The position numbers were made by a program, and so were the translations under genes. From NCBI GenBank assembly GCA_946406115.1, contig OX291545.1, positions 30,313,153 to 30,377,152 on the forward strand: 64,000 nucleotides of DNA. The letters run 5' to 3'. Source of the stretch: Apoda limacodes (Eukaryota > Arthropoda > Insecta > Lepidoptera > Limacodidae). The notes under the pieces are model-generated. The model ran no database searches. It was not told where the DNA came from and was given only the letters and a program-made list of their open reading frames with translations. Shown here piece by piece: positions 44,048 to 57,100 of this stretch (its first letter is position 1; every line of letters begins with the position of its first letter).

Positions 44048-46063
44048 TAAATTCCCACGTAAGAATTGAGGTGAGTTGTGCCAAGCCGTTAAAAAGGGCT
44101 GGCAAAGGGTTTTGTCCTGCGGCGATGGCCTCTATGGCCGCGTTGAGTGCCGCTATGGCGGCTCTCGCTATGTTGAGCGCGCCTGTAGACATTTGGGTGG
44201 GCCCCTGTGTCTGGTAGTGGCCACTAGGGCGACTTGAAGCAGGCGGTTTAGGCTGCTGGGCAGCGATAGCGTAAGGCTGTGATGTTTTGGGGGGCTGGGG
44301 GGGGTCTACAAATTGCGGGGGGGGCACGAGAATAATTGGGGCGGGTAATTGGGCCGCAGTTTGTTGAGCGGTTGTGCCCTGTGTTACTGGTTTTTTCTTT
44401 TTATTCCTCTTTTTCTTCCCGAGAGCTTGGGAACGTTCTGTGGGAGGATTGGCGGGGGGAATTAGGGTAGCTCCTACCGAAAGATCGTACTCCTGAGGGA
44501 GTAATTGCTGAAGGGGCGTAGGTAATGGAGGGGGCAAATTAGTTGCCTGTTTGGTTTTGCGCCGAGGTAGCGGAGGTGCTACAGTCACCCCTTTTCTCCT
44601 CGCTTCACGCCTAAATACCGGGCAAGAACGGTTGTTTGCTGTATGCGCCTGCTTACAGTTTGCACATTTAAGTGCAGCCGTTTGCCGATCGCAGTCCGAG
44701 GCGGGGTGCTCACCGCCGCAGCGGACACATTTTATTGGGCGATGGCAATTTGAGGAGGCGTGGCCAAATGCCTGGCACCTATGGCACTGTGCCGGGCCTG
44801 GGCGAGTACGCCACGCTTCGATGGTAATGCCAGGCATACTAAGCAGCTCACTAACTGCATATAGCTCCTGTAACTCGGCGACTGTGTGCCTATGTTGCAA
44901 TTGAGCATAGTATATACAGTTAGGACGCCCCCTGACCGCAGGAATTTGCCGTATGTGCGACACTGGGAAGTGAGCTGAAGCGAGGTCCTCCGCTATTTCA
45001 TCCAAGGATGTGTCTTGTGGGAGCCCTTTAATTGCCACTTTCTGCGGACGTTCGCTGTCTAAGCTGTAGCAGTACCAGTGTACCGCGCTATCAAGCTTAG
45101 ACAGCTCGTCAATGTAGGCCACTACCGTTCGGTATTCGATTGGCGACTTAGGGAAAAAGCGTACGCCTTTTCCGAAGGGACGGGCATTAGGGGCATGGCC
45201 TAAAATTGCGTGCAATTTTTTTAAGTGGGTCGACCACTGAGGCAGGGACTCAACAACAATGGGAGGGTGACTGTTTTTTTTGCCGTCTTGGCCGTCTTGG
45301 GCGTTGTTATTTGGGGATTGGGCTTTAGCGCTTTGTGCTGGCTGGGAAATTATTTGGCTCGAACCTATTGCCTGAGCGTAAGAGCGACCATTTTGCGTCG
45401 CTGAAGTTGACGTTGAGGTTGAGGGCTGAGGGGGGTGACTTCGGATACTTCCATCCCTTCAGCTGGGGTGGGGTCATGGGGCACCTCTACGGCGGCTTTG
45501 GAGGTGCACGGTTGAGTGGCGAGAGCCTTTTGCCGATCGGCAATTACCTCTCTTGCCTCAAGTCGGGCACGCTCGGTGGGGTCTTTAGATGGGCTCAGAG
45601 CAAATGGTCTCGGCCGTGTGTCTCTTCCGCGTACCCGTGGGTCCCTTTGCGGTAGAGGAATTGAAGGCGGGTTCAGGTTCCGCGGTGCTAACATGGGGGG
45701 GGTTACTTTGGCTGTACTGCCATTTTTGGATGCTGACAAGTTGGGGTCTGGCCGGGGCGGGGTGTCCTCAATAGGAGAGAGCATGGACGGTAGGGTAGGG
45801 AGGTCCTCATCCCTAAAGATTTCATCGCCAGACTCAGAGGCCGAGTATACCGACGACTGTGATATGGCCGAGGCCATAGACGTCCTTGATGGGGGCCGAG
45901 AGGGTGGGAACGCGACCGAAAAGGGCCGGTCCGCGGCAGAAATTTCGCCGGTAAATAAATTACGCGCCACGACGGCGGCTGAGGGCTGGGAGCGTAACCA
46001 TACGCCCCGTTTACGTACGCCTCCTCTACGTACCGGTGGTGGGGGTCCTGGGGGTGGCGGCAT
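44025..46063 (-). pseudogene. Jockey-type LINE ORF1 (gag-like, zinc knuckles), one frameshift
   Basis: The N-terminal frame 46063-45365 is proline/serine-rich. The second frame carries VESLPQWSTHLKKLHAILGH from about 45290 down to 44025. The two overlap near 45380-45440, where one indel must lie. Conserved parts are a Pre-C2HC-like domain (KVAIKGLPQDTSLDEIAEDL) and CCHC knuckles (CHRCQAFGHASSNCHRP, CVRCGGEHPASDC, CANCKQAHTANNRSCP), then a proline-rich tail. It is an RNA-binding nucleocapsid-like protein by family. Confidence 0.85.
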
Positions 46064-46559
46064 TCCGCTAGATGGCTGCTACCAGCATCCCTTGATGCGA
46101 GTCCGGCTGCAGCTGGGTCTGAAGGGGTGGCCCAAAAAGGGCCGCCCTTGGAAGAGCGACAAACGACGGCGATCCGTGGCAATAAATGCCGAGAAAATAC
46201 AATAAAAATCGCTTACCGCTAAATCCTCCTCAAGACCGCTGAAAAAGCGGAAACCGTCTACCCTTAAGCGCTGCTTTTGTAGGCGCAAACACGCAGAACA
46301 CAACAAACACCTAGTCTCGTCTGTGCACGCACGTCCGCCGTCTACAGGAATTGTTGTCTTGAAGCACATACACTTTTTTCACTTGAGATATAATTTTAAC
46401 TTGGAGAGTATTATACACAAGGATGATGATGGGATAGAGATCATAGATTCATCATAGATCATCTATGATTATACGCGGTGACTAAGGGACATACCAGATG
46501 GTGGGCAGCAGCACCATACTGAAAAAATATTGAACATTAAACTACGATCGCCAATCAGA

Positions 46560-47955
46560 CACTATCAGACGCACCTTGAGGAATGACGAAAAGATTGTTA
46601 AGCTGGAATAAGAAGACAACCTGCGCTGGTAATAAGACTATCTTAAGTCCAAAGACCGGGGGAGAATATAATATTGCTTCAATCCGCACCCTGTTTAACG
46701 TCCCTCATCAACAATATTACGACCATCGAGTTTGTCGACAGGGCTAGGTTAGAATCACCAAGGGAAATTCTCAAAAGGTGAAAAACCTGTTTAGGCACCG
46801 ACTTCTGTCCACCTAGAAATAAGGGCTCTTTATAATGAATTATTTCTTCAAAAAGCCACCTCATAGGAAATGGACCTGGATAAGCCCTGACTGTGACCAA
46901 AAACGAGATTGACTATCCTGACTTAGGCGAATATTCAACGATGTCTCTATGTTCAATAGAGTGAAAACTGGCAGCGATCACAGTTTAGTAATAGAGGCAC
47001 GCTAAATATTAACCACGAATTCAAAATAAGTTTAATAAAGTCTACGCTTCGTCCAACGACGAGCTTCATAGAGAATCCCGGATATTTTTAGCTCGACATC
47101 AAAATCGCTTTTATGCCTCGAAGATTGCGGAAATGTGGATGATTTAAACGACAGGCTGGTGAAAACTGTCCAAGCGCTTGGAAGTTCTTAAGTCGCCGCA
47201 AAAACAGAACATAAAAACTCTCCTTCAGAGGCTTTTTAACCGACTTCAAAAAAAGGAGGAGGTACTCAATTCGTCGGAGACTTTTTTTTTATGTAGGTAT
47301 GTTACCCGATTTCTCGAAGACGCCTGGACCGATTCGAGAAATTTTTGTTTTATTTAAAACGTTATACTTTCCAGGTGGTCCCATATTATTATATTGAATT
47401 TTAAACTAAGACTTTTGGAGAAAAAAAAATTATTAATGTTAAGTTGGAACTGGTGAAACGCCTTTTATGTTGATGCTTGTATAAAACTTTGTTACGAGTA
47501 TGGATGTTTTTAGTGTACAAGAATGAAAAAGCAATTCGTCACTGAAAAGAAAAAAAATAAAAACTTTTTAACAAAAAAACAACTGGCTTCAAAAAGATGC
47601 ACTAAAAAAACACACTTTGCTTGCATGACACCAATTTGAAACTGTAATTCAGATCAGATTTTTGGAAATTAGTAATTATTTTTACCTTTTAAGTGCACAT
47701 TTTTGAAGCCGGTTGTTTTTTTTTGTTAATTTTTTTTTAATTCTGTTATCTTCGAAGGTACCACGCCAGAAGTTTGGAGCATAAGCGCGGTCATGCTTTT
47801 CTTTAAAAACGGAGACCTCACCTTTTTGAAGATCTATAGACCCATTTTATTTCTGAGCCATGTCTAAGCTGTTTTCCAGGGTAATTACGAATCGTCTCGA
47901 ACGCAGGTTTGACAAATTCCAGCCTCCCGAACTAGCCGGTTTCTGAAAATGTTAT
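46560..47955 (+). pseudogene. RTE-type LINE, heavily degraded
   Basis: Plus-strand pieces with many stops: TLRNDEKIVKLE (endonuclease start), FFKKPPHRKWTWISPD, RRIFNDVSMFNRVKTGSDHS and, after an insertion, EVWSISAVML, YRPILFLSHVSKLFSRVITN, RRFDKFQPPELAGF (RT start). The order and motifs are those of RTE elements. It is truncated at both ends and interrupted at about 47240-47735. Confidence 0.75.
47240..47735. mobile_element. Short foldback element(s) in the RTE relic
   Basis: The left end AACCGACTTCAAAAAAAGG and the right end TTTTTGAAGCCGGTTG are inverted copies. A second inner copy, AACAACTGGCTTCAAAAAG (47578), pairs with the right end and TGCAC neighbours. Two related non-autonomous elements, or one with a partial internal repeat, are possible. 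No coding capacity. Confidence 0.55.
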
Positions 47956-47976
47956 TAATTTATGTTCAAAGTAAAC

Positions 47977-48260
47977 ATTTATTTTTTTGTTACACCGCTA
48001 GAGTGGAAAACAAGCTTACGATGTCTTAAGTGAAGCGGTCACCAAAGTTATCACTCGCGCGTTGCCGACCCCTCAAAAACCTAATAACTTCTTTGTTGAA
48101 GAACCCCATACTGTACTCCTTAGAGAAAACCTTAGCAGAGGCAGGGAGCTAATTCCACAACCAAGGCGTTCGCGAAAGGAAGTTCCACTGAAATAGCAAT
48201 GTCCGTGACCATGAATTAGGTTCTAATGTGTGAGGATGAAATACAGTAAATCTAAATTAA
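47977..48260 (-). pseudogene. 3' fragment of the 31641-38962 LINE family
   Basis: ACACCGCTAGAGTGGAAAACAAGC, GCGCGTTGCCGACCC, CCATACTGTACTCCTTAGAG and CTTAGCAG...GGGAGCTAATTCCACAA follow the order of the intact copy's 3' end. A short local duplication (AGAGGCAGGG) is present. Old copy. Confidence 0.75.
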
Positions 48261-51096
48261 TATACCTATGGAATAAACCACACGACGGAGGTCAAAGTTT
48301 CAGTGTCTTGCTGATACCATAGTTACCGACCGCTGAATCACAAAGGTTCCTAGCAAGGCAAATAAGCACGTTTAATACTGTGTTTGTTAATTTTTGATGT
48401 GGTAATAACAGACACGTTCCTCGAAATCGATCGATTAAACTGTATTTGTCATACTCATCGTGGACATTCGTACTTTCAGCTAACTTCTTCCAATGTCAAC
48501 ACAACGTGACCATACTGTTCATAATTGAATAAAACATCGTTTTCCACGTGTTGACGGTACTCGAAAAAACCTATGACCCTAATCGGTTAAGGTTGGGCAA
48601 GATGCGAATTCCGCGGTGAAGAATTGAAAATATTTTTTATTCATATTTTTTGTATGAACTGTCATTAAATTGTTTTAAAGATAATGAGATACGTATTTAA
48701 CTGAATCATAAGGAAGCTATTGTGAAAACTAATAAAAACACTTAAATCTTGGGAGTTCACTTTTATGGGCCGTAAATAAAAAATATGATTAACATTGGTA
48801 AAATATAGATTAATTTTCAAAAAAATAACATAATTTTTATTTTGCTATTTTTGCAAATTACTAAGTGTAATTAGTTTTATATAAGTCAGCTCGCAAACTT
48901 TAGAGTTAAAAAGGGGAAAGAGGCTTTGCAGAGTCTGTTTATATGACATCCCATTTGCAATAGTAAGTAACCCCACCCCACTTTCAGATCACAACTACCT
49001 TTTCCAAACCTTAACCTATATACAATACATTTAAAATCATTTTCTTAGTTTAAGTCCTTTTACCTTAGATTAAGCCTTCCTAGACTGAGCAAACAGCAGT
49101 GACATACGGACTGACAGTCCCGTAACGGTACGGCAGAGAATTTCTTAGCTTTGTTTCTGTTAATATTATGTGTTACATTTAAGGCTGCGGTATAGGCTAG
49201 ACCGCGAAAATACGCCGTTTTTGTGCGAATTTTGTGGCTAAACTATAGCATCTAAAGGATTGAAAAAAATATATGTTATAAAGCTGGATAGTCTTTAGAT
49301 TTTCTAGTGATTGTCTAGTATATTTACCTTTATGAGTGATTTTCATTTATTGTATTTAATGCAATAATAAATCTGGAAGTTACCATTGTTTCAACACTTG
49401 TGCAAATTTTTAAAGCATGTTTTGCATTTGTTTGCAATGAAAGTTGTATAAATAATTAGAATAGCTTGTTATCTAGTGCATTGACTCTAAGTTGTAGCAA
49501 AAAGTCCAAAAATGTGACTACAAAACGGTAATAACGTTAAATTCCATACAAAAAATTAAAAGTTTCAAGGCGTCATTACGGTATAAATTACTTAAGAAGT
49601 ATATAAAATATAGACAATAGACATATCTAATGATTTATAGTACATTTACATACACAACGTTAGAATTACAGAAATTAGCTTTCTGGCCTATATCGCCCTC
49701 TTAAGTTTCCTTTGGAAAATGTCCCATCTACTAATCAATATATCATAATCTGACATAGATATTAATTGACAAGAAAAATTGTATGAACTTATTGTAATTC
49801 ATAGAATATCCGGTAACCGGCGGGATTTTACCTACTATCCGGTATCTGGCCGCATCCTAAAATTAGGCCGGTCACATGTGTGTAGGACACATTATCTATT
49901 AAAATATTTGTGTATATTGTGCGCTTCGTAAGTTTCTGTGTGTGAGAGCCACTATTATAAATGAGAAAAACAATACCTACGATATTATAGTTCCCCTTTT
50001 TAGCACGTGCAAACTTCTATAGCTCGTCACAAATGTCTAAAGATACTGGAGTATTCCATGTCAATAAAAAAAATCGCACTGCATAGTTGAGATGTAGCAA
50101 TACTGTAATTTATGCATGACTATGACGTAGCAAAAAGTGTCGGACACTTTTTTTCAGCCGAGCTCCCATTTGCTAAGCGTCTGGAGTGTAACATGCGATA
50201 ACTTCAGGAAGGCTCGGCCAGCCTCGGGACACATCGCGTGCGACGAGATGCGCTACACCAAATTTAAAAATCTAAAAAAGTGTTAGCTCTTATTCTCCAA
50301 ACGTCTGAAGAGTAATGACCGATAAGGAACATATCTCAAAAATCGAGTTCGATTCGAAATAATAGGTGAACTACGTTTCTTTAGGAAGTTGAGCATTGAG
50401 GCTGCGCTTAAACAAATATGTTATTATTACCCATTAGGTCTGCGTATTAGTTCCTATAATATTACTCATTAAAAGCTAGTCTTCTTCTATGCCGTGCCTT
50501 AACAAAATATTACCTATACGCAGTAGTTTCATTAACAGGGACGCGGTTTTAATTATTCAATCGACTTCTTGTCTCTTTCTAACTTACGATGTGTAATGAG
50601 TAAAAGTGTGATGTGTAATAAATATACGAGTTTCACCTGTCCAATAGAAAAATGCTATGTAGATATCTTCCTTGATCAGTCGTGCGTTAGTGTTGCGAGT
50701 GAGCGGTCGACCCGCGATGTTAATTAGGTTCACACCGCTAGCAGAAATGCTATTACGCAGACACAATTTTAGAAGAACTGTAAAAGAAAATGTTCGGATT
50801 ATAAATTGAAAAATGAGTTAAATATTTGGAATTTGCTCTTTTTATGTTTAGTTTTTTTAAGGCCTGTTTTTTGAAGGTCGTGTCCTTCAATCGATAAACG
50901 ATTAATAGTCGACAGCGTGAGACCGTCCGTGGCCGGTAAACAATTGAGTCGAAAGTGTTATCATTTTTATTTATCTTCAAGTGCCAAGTTAAAGCGTAAT
51001 TCGAATATTATTGATACATAAGTACTTATTTAAAACCTTCGTGTCGGAACTTTTGTTAAACGAAGGACTTTTTTAAAACTGTTTTCTTCATGGAAT
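48261..51096. other. Intergenic, AT-rich; upstream region of the kinase gene
   Basis: No gene or familiar repeat was recognised. At 50132-50152 there is a perfect 10-bp inverted repeat around one base (AAAAAGTGTC-G-GACACTTTTT). The promoter of the kinase gene should lie in the last part, but no TATA box or initiator can be chosen with confidence. Confidence 0.4.
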
Positions 51097-51118
51097 ATGG
51101 GCATCTGTTTAGACACAG
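51097..51118 (+). CDS. Kinase exon 1 (22 coding nt)
   Basis: ATGGGCATCTGTTTAGACACAG followed by the donor GTGAGT. It reads MGICLDT plus one base, which completes GAA with exon 2. An upstream ATG at 51090 is in another frame and does not fit. Confidence 0.7.
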
Positions 51119-54100
51119 GTGAGTTTTATACTTATGATTTTAAAAGAAGTGAATTAATGTGTCTGTAAGTGGTCATACATTTTACCTTTAAAATACGTTA
51201 AGTGCTCATATATTTTGTTTCTGGGTATGAGGCATGCTACAGGTTGGGCGCCAGGTTGTTTTACAAGTTGCGAAAATGGTTTTTTTTTGCCATGTGACTG
51301 ATAAATTATTTCTTTGTGCCAGAATTAAACAAAAAAAAAACGATAAATATTTACTTATTGGGCACGAGCTTTTGCATAAAAAAAAAATCTAAAGCGATAA
51401 AAAAGCATCTTTCATTTCATCCTTACACACAGATGAAATGCAAAATTGGCGGAAACAACAAGTTTTTAGTAAAAAAAATTTGAAAAACATGGCGGCTAAG
51501 AAAGTTTCAATATACAAATTTGATGATGTTTATTCTTGCTGAAAAGATAAAGATTGAGCCATATAGCCACGTACGTGAAATTTGATATTATTTGCGTTAC
51601 ACAAAAAAAGAAAATAATAGGAATTTTGGTAAAATTGCACTTTAACTATGATGAAAATTTTTTTAACCAATGGTGGTGGTTTAATTAGTTTTATTAATTA
51701 AATGGTACATTCCAATCAATTTTGGCATCAATAAAAAATACAGTACCAAGTTTAAAACGAGGCATTGAAAAAAAAATTACTTTTTATAAAAATCATTAAT
51801 AAAAGGTCTGATTCGAAACTAAGCATCATGTATTTTCAGACCTTCTTCTTGACTTTGTCAGCTCAAAAAACATGATTTCATAATTTTGGCTCGATAGTCC
51901 TTTTACTCGAAATTATCCCTGCAAACTCTATTAAAATTGAGATTATCATAATAATTTAAAGGCTTCAGCTTAAATTACTAACGTAGGTAACAACAATATC
52001 TAAAATTCAACAGCTGGAAATTATGATATTCGTAACCGTTGATATTTTAAAGGGGTTGCTCCGAAATTAGTAGCGGCTGCGGTTGATATGGAAGGTGGCC
52101 GATTCGATTCATAAAATTAACTTTATACGGGACTTTTGGCTCCTAAGATACTTAAGTGTGTATAAAAAGTTAGGTAGACGTCCATCCGACTATCATAGTC
52201 AGTTTACTACGAAACTATTTCAAATTTACATTGGTGAGAAGGTCGAAGGCTGACTAAAAACGTTGACTGTTTAGTCATACGAGTCATAAAAATTTAATTC
52301 AGTTTCGTAAGTATCAAGTGGAAGCTCGTGAAAAGACTGTTAGGCTTTCCAAACGAAAACTTTGTTTATTTTTAACGGATTAAACCACGTTGTTTGACAC
52401 CGGCAGCGTCTCGCGGGGTAGGAATAAAAACATCCCGTACCAGCGAGTATTGTCTCAGTGACTAAGGCTGAGCAAACGTTGGGATCTGAAGCCGGTTTTA
52501 CTCATTTGTTGTTTTACAACAGACTTTTACACTATAACCGTTTTAAGTTTAAAGCTTATATGTATTACCGTTTTTACAAAAGAGCAAAAACAAGAAAAAC
52601 ATGTTTATTGTACTATACTTTAAATATTTAGATAGGACAGTTACCTAAGTACTTTTTGTTTAAGTAATCCGCCATAAAAAATGACACATATTCTGTGAAA
52701 ATTCCAGTCTTCTTTGCTACCTACTTCTGTCTGAAAACTAGTGCAATGCCTATTTAGGATCGAATAGACGGACATACAGCTTAGGTTTAGTAGTAGGTAG
52801 GGTTTCTGATTTCTCGAAATATTTTCGTTCTCGAGGCACGGACGAAACGAAACTATTCGTTCGTTTCAGCCGAAGGACGTCCACTGCTGAACGTAGGCCT
52901 CCCTCATATGTCTCCACAATGGCCGATACTGAGGCGCCTGCGGTTCTAAACAGTTCGTCTTTCCACCTGGTAGGAGGCCTATCCACGCTGCGTCTACCGA
53001 TCCGTGGTCGCTACTCGATAACCTTTCTTCCCCATCGGTTATCAGTTCGTCGAGCGATGTGGCCTGCCCATTGCCACTTCCGCTTGCTAACTGATTGAGC
53101 TATGTTGGTAACCTTAGTTTTTCGGTGATTTCCCTCGACATTTAAGCTATTGCTCTACTAATAATCTAAATAATAATATAATATTGGTATTTATTAAATC
53201 TGCGTGCGTCTGTATCATCTAGAAACAAAAAACTTTAGTATCAAGCTATTGCTCGACTAATAATCTAAATAATAATATAATATTAGTATTTATTAGCTAT
53301 AACTTTTAAATCATTGAAATTAAATATTAAAATCTTCTTACAGAAACATCACAATAATAAAATCTTATATAACTAATGGAAACAGATAACGAAGATAAAG
53401 GGTGGTACGGAACCACAACAACCCTAAGAGTTTTTATTTAAAATTTGCGTCAATCTACTTATGATAAGTAATCTTCTAGAAACAATAAGAGTTGGAATCT
53501 GATTCTGTTTATAACAAATTGAATATTAGTCGTTCAAAATTATTTTAGTAGCTTTAGCACTGATTGAGATCATTAGTTAAAAATCCTAAGCGCGGCGTGT
53601 TGGTGTGTGTGTGTGTGTGTGTGAGTAAAACAAGTTGCTTGCAGTAGTCGCAGTGATCGCGGACAATTTTACGCGGATACTTTGAATCACTGCTCGAGAA
53701 TTCTCGAGGCACGGAAGTTTTTTTTCTCGTCTCGAACCAAGATGGATTTCTCAAGTCTTCTCGAGTTCGGGAATTCTCGAGCAGAAACCCTAGTAGTAGG
53801 GCTCCGTTGGCACACTTTGGACACGAAACCCTAAATAGGTAACAAAAGAAGTCAGCCGTAAAAAGTTAGGGTGTATAGAAGGGGAATTAAAAGGTTTGAA
53901 GTCTATTTTTGCTTGCACTTTTGAGATTGACATACATTGACTAGATAAATAAATCTGGTTTGAGCCATAATTCAAAAAGGTAACATGTATAGGTACTCGC
54001 GATATGCTTAAGGAAAGCATTTTAAAACTAACGGTTCTTTCATATTCGTGCCCGACTCGTCATCATACCTGTTTGTGTGACCAGTCATTTTTATCAGTAA

Positions 54101-57100
54101 CATAATGTCACACCCGGTGCGTGACGTCACACTCATACCCCCGAGGTGCGCGCTGTCGTAATAACTGCACTGTTGCAGTAAAAAGTCAATAAAATTACAT
54201 TTTGCTCCCGTACGAACGTACGACATATATTATAACTAGCTTTTATCATCGTGGGATTCATTCGGCAACTTCTTGATTATAGTAAGGAAATTTTGTATAG
54301 CAAGTTGTAGCTATAGCTATAGTTCGTCCACGTGGAATCCGGCTATATTTATTCCTGAGGAAACTTCTAAATTTTCGGAAATAAAAGTATTGCATGCCCT
54401 TTTCCGTCTCTTCAAACATCCCTGTGCCACATTTCATTTTAATTAGGTTCTCCGTTGCGATTTAAAAGAAAGACAAACAAACAAACTATTTTTTCCATTT
54501 ATAATATTTACATGGATTTGTATGGATTGCCTATGCCCTTCGTTTTTGTTTTAGAACAAAACAATGAAGAGTTGGAGAGTGGGAGTGAACACAGCCGCGG
54601 TGCGAGTGCGTGGCGAGGTCGGACACCGCCCGCCGCCGCCTTCCCCAATCAGAACTCCAGCCATGTCAAGTTCGAGCCCCCCAACGTGCCTGTTATATTT
54701 GTGCTTGGTAAGTCACCCAGTCCTTGTCACAGTTAGTACTGCTGTCGCTTTTTCAATTCAAAACCATAGTCACTTCAGTTTGAGCAACCCAACATGATTG
54801 TGGTATTAGTTCTTGGTGAGTTGCATGCAACTACCTGACATTACCCAAGGTAAGGAAGGAATGTAGCTGTCATCTAGCCCGACAACCACCGCAGTTATTT
54901 GTGAGAAAAGATACCATCGCCTTCCCATGCTGATCTCCAACCACATCAGTTTAAGCCAACATGCTCTTCATGCAAACTTCTACGCTTATTTAAATGTCTT
55001 TCATTGTGGTTGAAATCATGATGAATGGTTGAAAATATAAGGTTTTAGATTGATTTAAAAACTTCTATGTATTTAAATTTCCTACAATGATTAGAGCCGG
55101 ACATTAAACCCCCAAGAAAGTGAATCCACGAGGCACTACATATTTCTTCACTTTGCAACGAAGAAACGATAGATAGATGGAGGGACGGAGAAGAAGATAC
55201 CAACAGGTGTTTCACCGTGATCACCAAATTCCGCGCGGGGAAATTTTGTGAGTCTATAAAACGAAGTAAACCCAAATAACGTCAAAATTTTATTGGAAAT
55301 TAAATAAAAACGCGAGTCAAAACGAATTTTACCAGATGATAATATGAATTGTGTTTACGAAAATTATTATTATTGGACTTTTTCATTTACATATACAAAA
55401 AAAAACTTATCGAAGTTCTGCAATATGACAGGATGATGGCGAGAGAAACGTCCTGCGTTTTCTACTACCTACGTAGCGGTTACGTAACGGTTTTCGTAGC
55501 GTTTGCTACGGAGTGCTACGGATTAAAAACACTAAAATGACTACGTACGCACGTCCTACGAGCCTACAATACATGCTACGCTGGGCCTTATTCGTAGCAT
55601 CTACTCAATTAAACTCTGCACTGGTTAAACTGGTCGCTCTAGACTAGAAGCTTGAAATTTAAATGTTTTGTAAAAATCCAGCCATAAAGGTGGTTAAATA
55701 AAGCTAAAAATTTTGAATATCATCAACCTCGTAATGTTTGAAGGTAGACATATATGAATTGGTTTTTAGGCTTATGTTTACAAATAAACTCAGTGTTGAG
55801 TTTAAGTGCCCGAGCCCGACTCGAACTTGTTGGTTATTTGTTGGCAGGTGGTCCGGGCAGCGGCAAGGTGACCCATTGTGACACGCTGACACAGGAGCGC
55901 CGCGGCGTCACACACATCAACATGACCGACCTCCTGCAGCAGTACGCCATCGGGAACGGTAACTATCTAAAGAGAGTGCCAATGCATGACTGAGGCAGCG
56001 AGCTGAACAAATATAGAATCAAGCGTACAAGAAAGGGACAAGTGCAGTTCCTTTTTCCAAGAGAATGCGAAAATATCGAAAAATAATTGTTTCAAAATTG
56101 AAAGTAAAAGTTTTCAAAATTATATCTCTGTCACGACCTCGACTGATGTCTAAACTACGTTTTATAATATTTTGGTGCTAACAGCTCTTTTAAAAAAGAT
56201 ATCTATCGTTTAAAGTACACGCAATCATGTTTTAGGCTGTGTCACCACCTCCAATGTATGCTCTATTTTATTGTGTTTTTTTTTCAGGAGAATACTAAAA
56301 AAATCCTTGCATATATACCCTCTTAAGGTCCTAAGATATGTTAACTAGCGCCTACATTACATATTTCTTGTTTCTACGGAGTACAAAAAGAATTTCAATA
56401 ATGTTTTGTGTGGAAGAAATTATTCACTATTTAGCTACAATTTTCGTTTAAACTAAATGTGGCTGCTGTTCTAGCCGAAACGCAAATATTTTTTGGTTTG
56501 TGTGCGTTTTAAAAGCTTATATACCTACTTCCAACTTACAAATAAAGCACTTTCCTGAATTTTCGTTTTGTGCTTAGTAGAATAAAAAGACATTTAATGG
56601 TAGCACTAGTAAGCTTACCTAATGGCCTTAACAAAAGGGAAGCCGCATAGGATTCTGGCTAATTTTTGGAACAAAAAATTTTAAAGGGGTTACTCTGCGA
56701 CTTAATACCTATTCGTAATCCGGGCCTACTTAGGGGCTAGTTCTCCTCGGACGTTTTTACGAATAGAAGAAGAAGAAAGCAACAACATACAAAATATCCT
56801 TGTATTTTTCGGGATTAAGCGCGTAATTAATTAAATATTTATAAATAACTAACTAGAGCAAGAATCTGACAACTGGATTATTGGAACTTTAAATACCTGC
56901 TTATTATCTTTACTATAAAATGTTAATAGCTCATAAAGACGATATAATCGGTTATACGGATATATTGAAAAAAAATTAAGTTAAAGATCAAACCTATGTT
57001 AAAGTTAAGTTATAACCTTTTTATTTATTAATTTATTTCAGCGCAAGCGAAGCCGTGCGCAAAACCTATTATTATTATATAGTAACATAATACGATCCAT

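Larger units (their letters stand above)
40830..46370 (-). mobile_element. Jockey-clade LINE copy 1, near full length
   Basis: 5' UTR (about 46370-46064), ORF1 with zinc knuckles, ORF2 with endonuclease and RT, and a T/C-rich 3' UTR. ORF1 and ORF2 overlap by 23 nt (44047-44025), as is common in this clade. Each ORF has one apparent frameshift. The 5' limit is estimated from where GC-rich sequence ends. Confidence 0.83.

Noticed and set aside
45516..46205. Long plus-strand open frame opposite the Jockey ORF1
   Set aside because: It is the antisense shadow of a GC-rich, proline-rich coding strand. It has no domain or splice context.
50132..50152. Perfect 10-bp palindrome AAAAAGTGTC-G-GACACTTTTT
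   Set aside because: A single short palindrome in AT-rich DNA. There is no other evidence that it is an operator or terminator.
53603..53623. GT microsatellite as a Z-DNA or regulatory element
   Set aside because: About ten units is ordinary for an insect genome, and nothing nearby supports a function.
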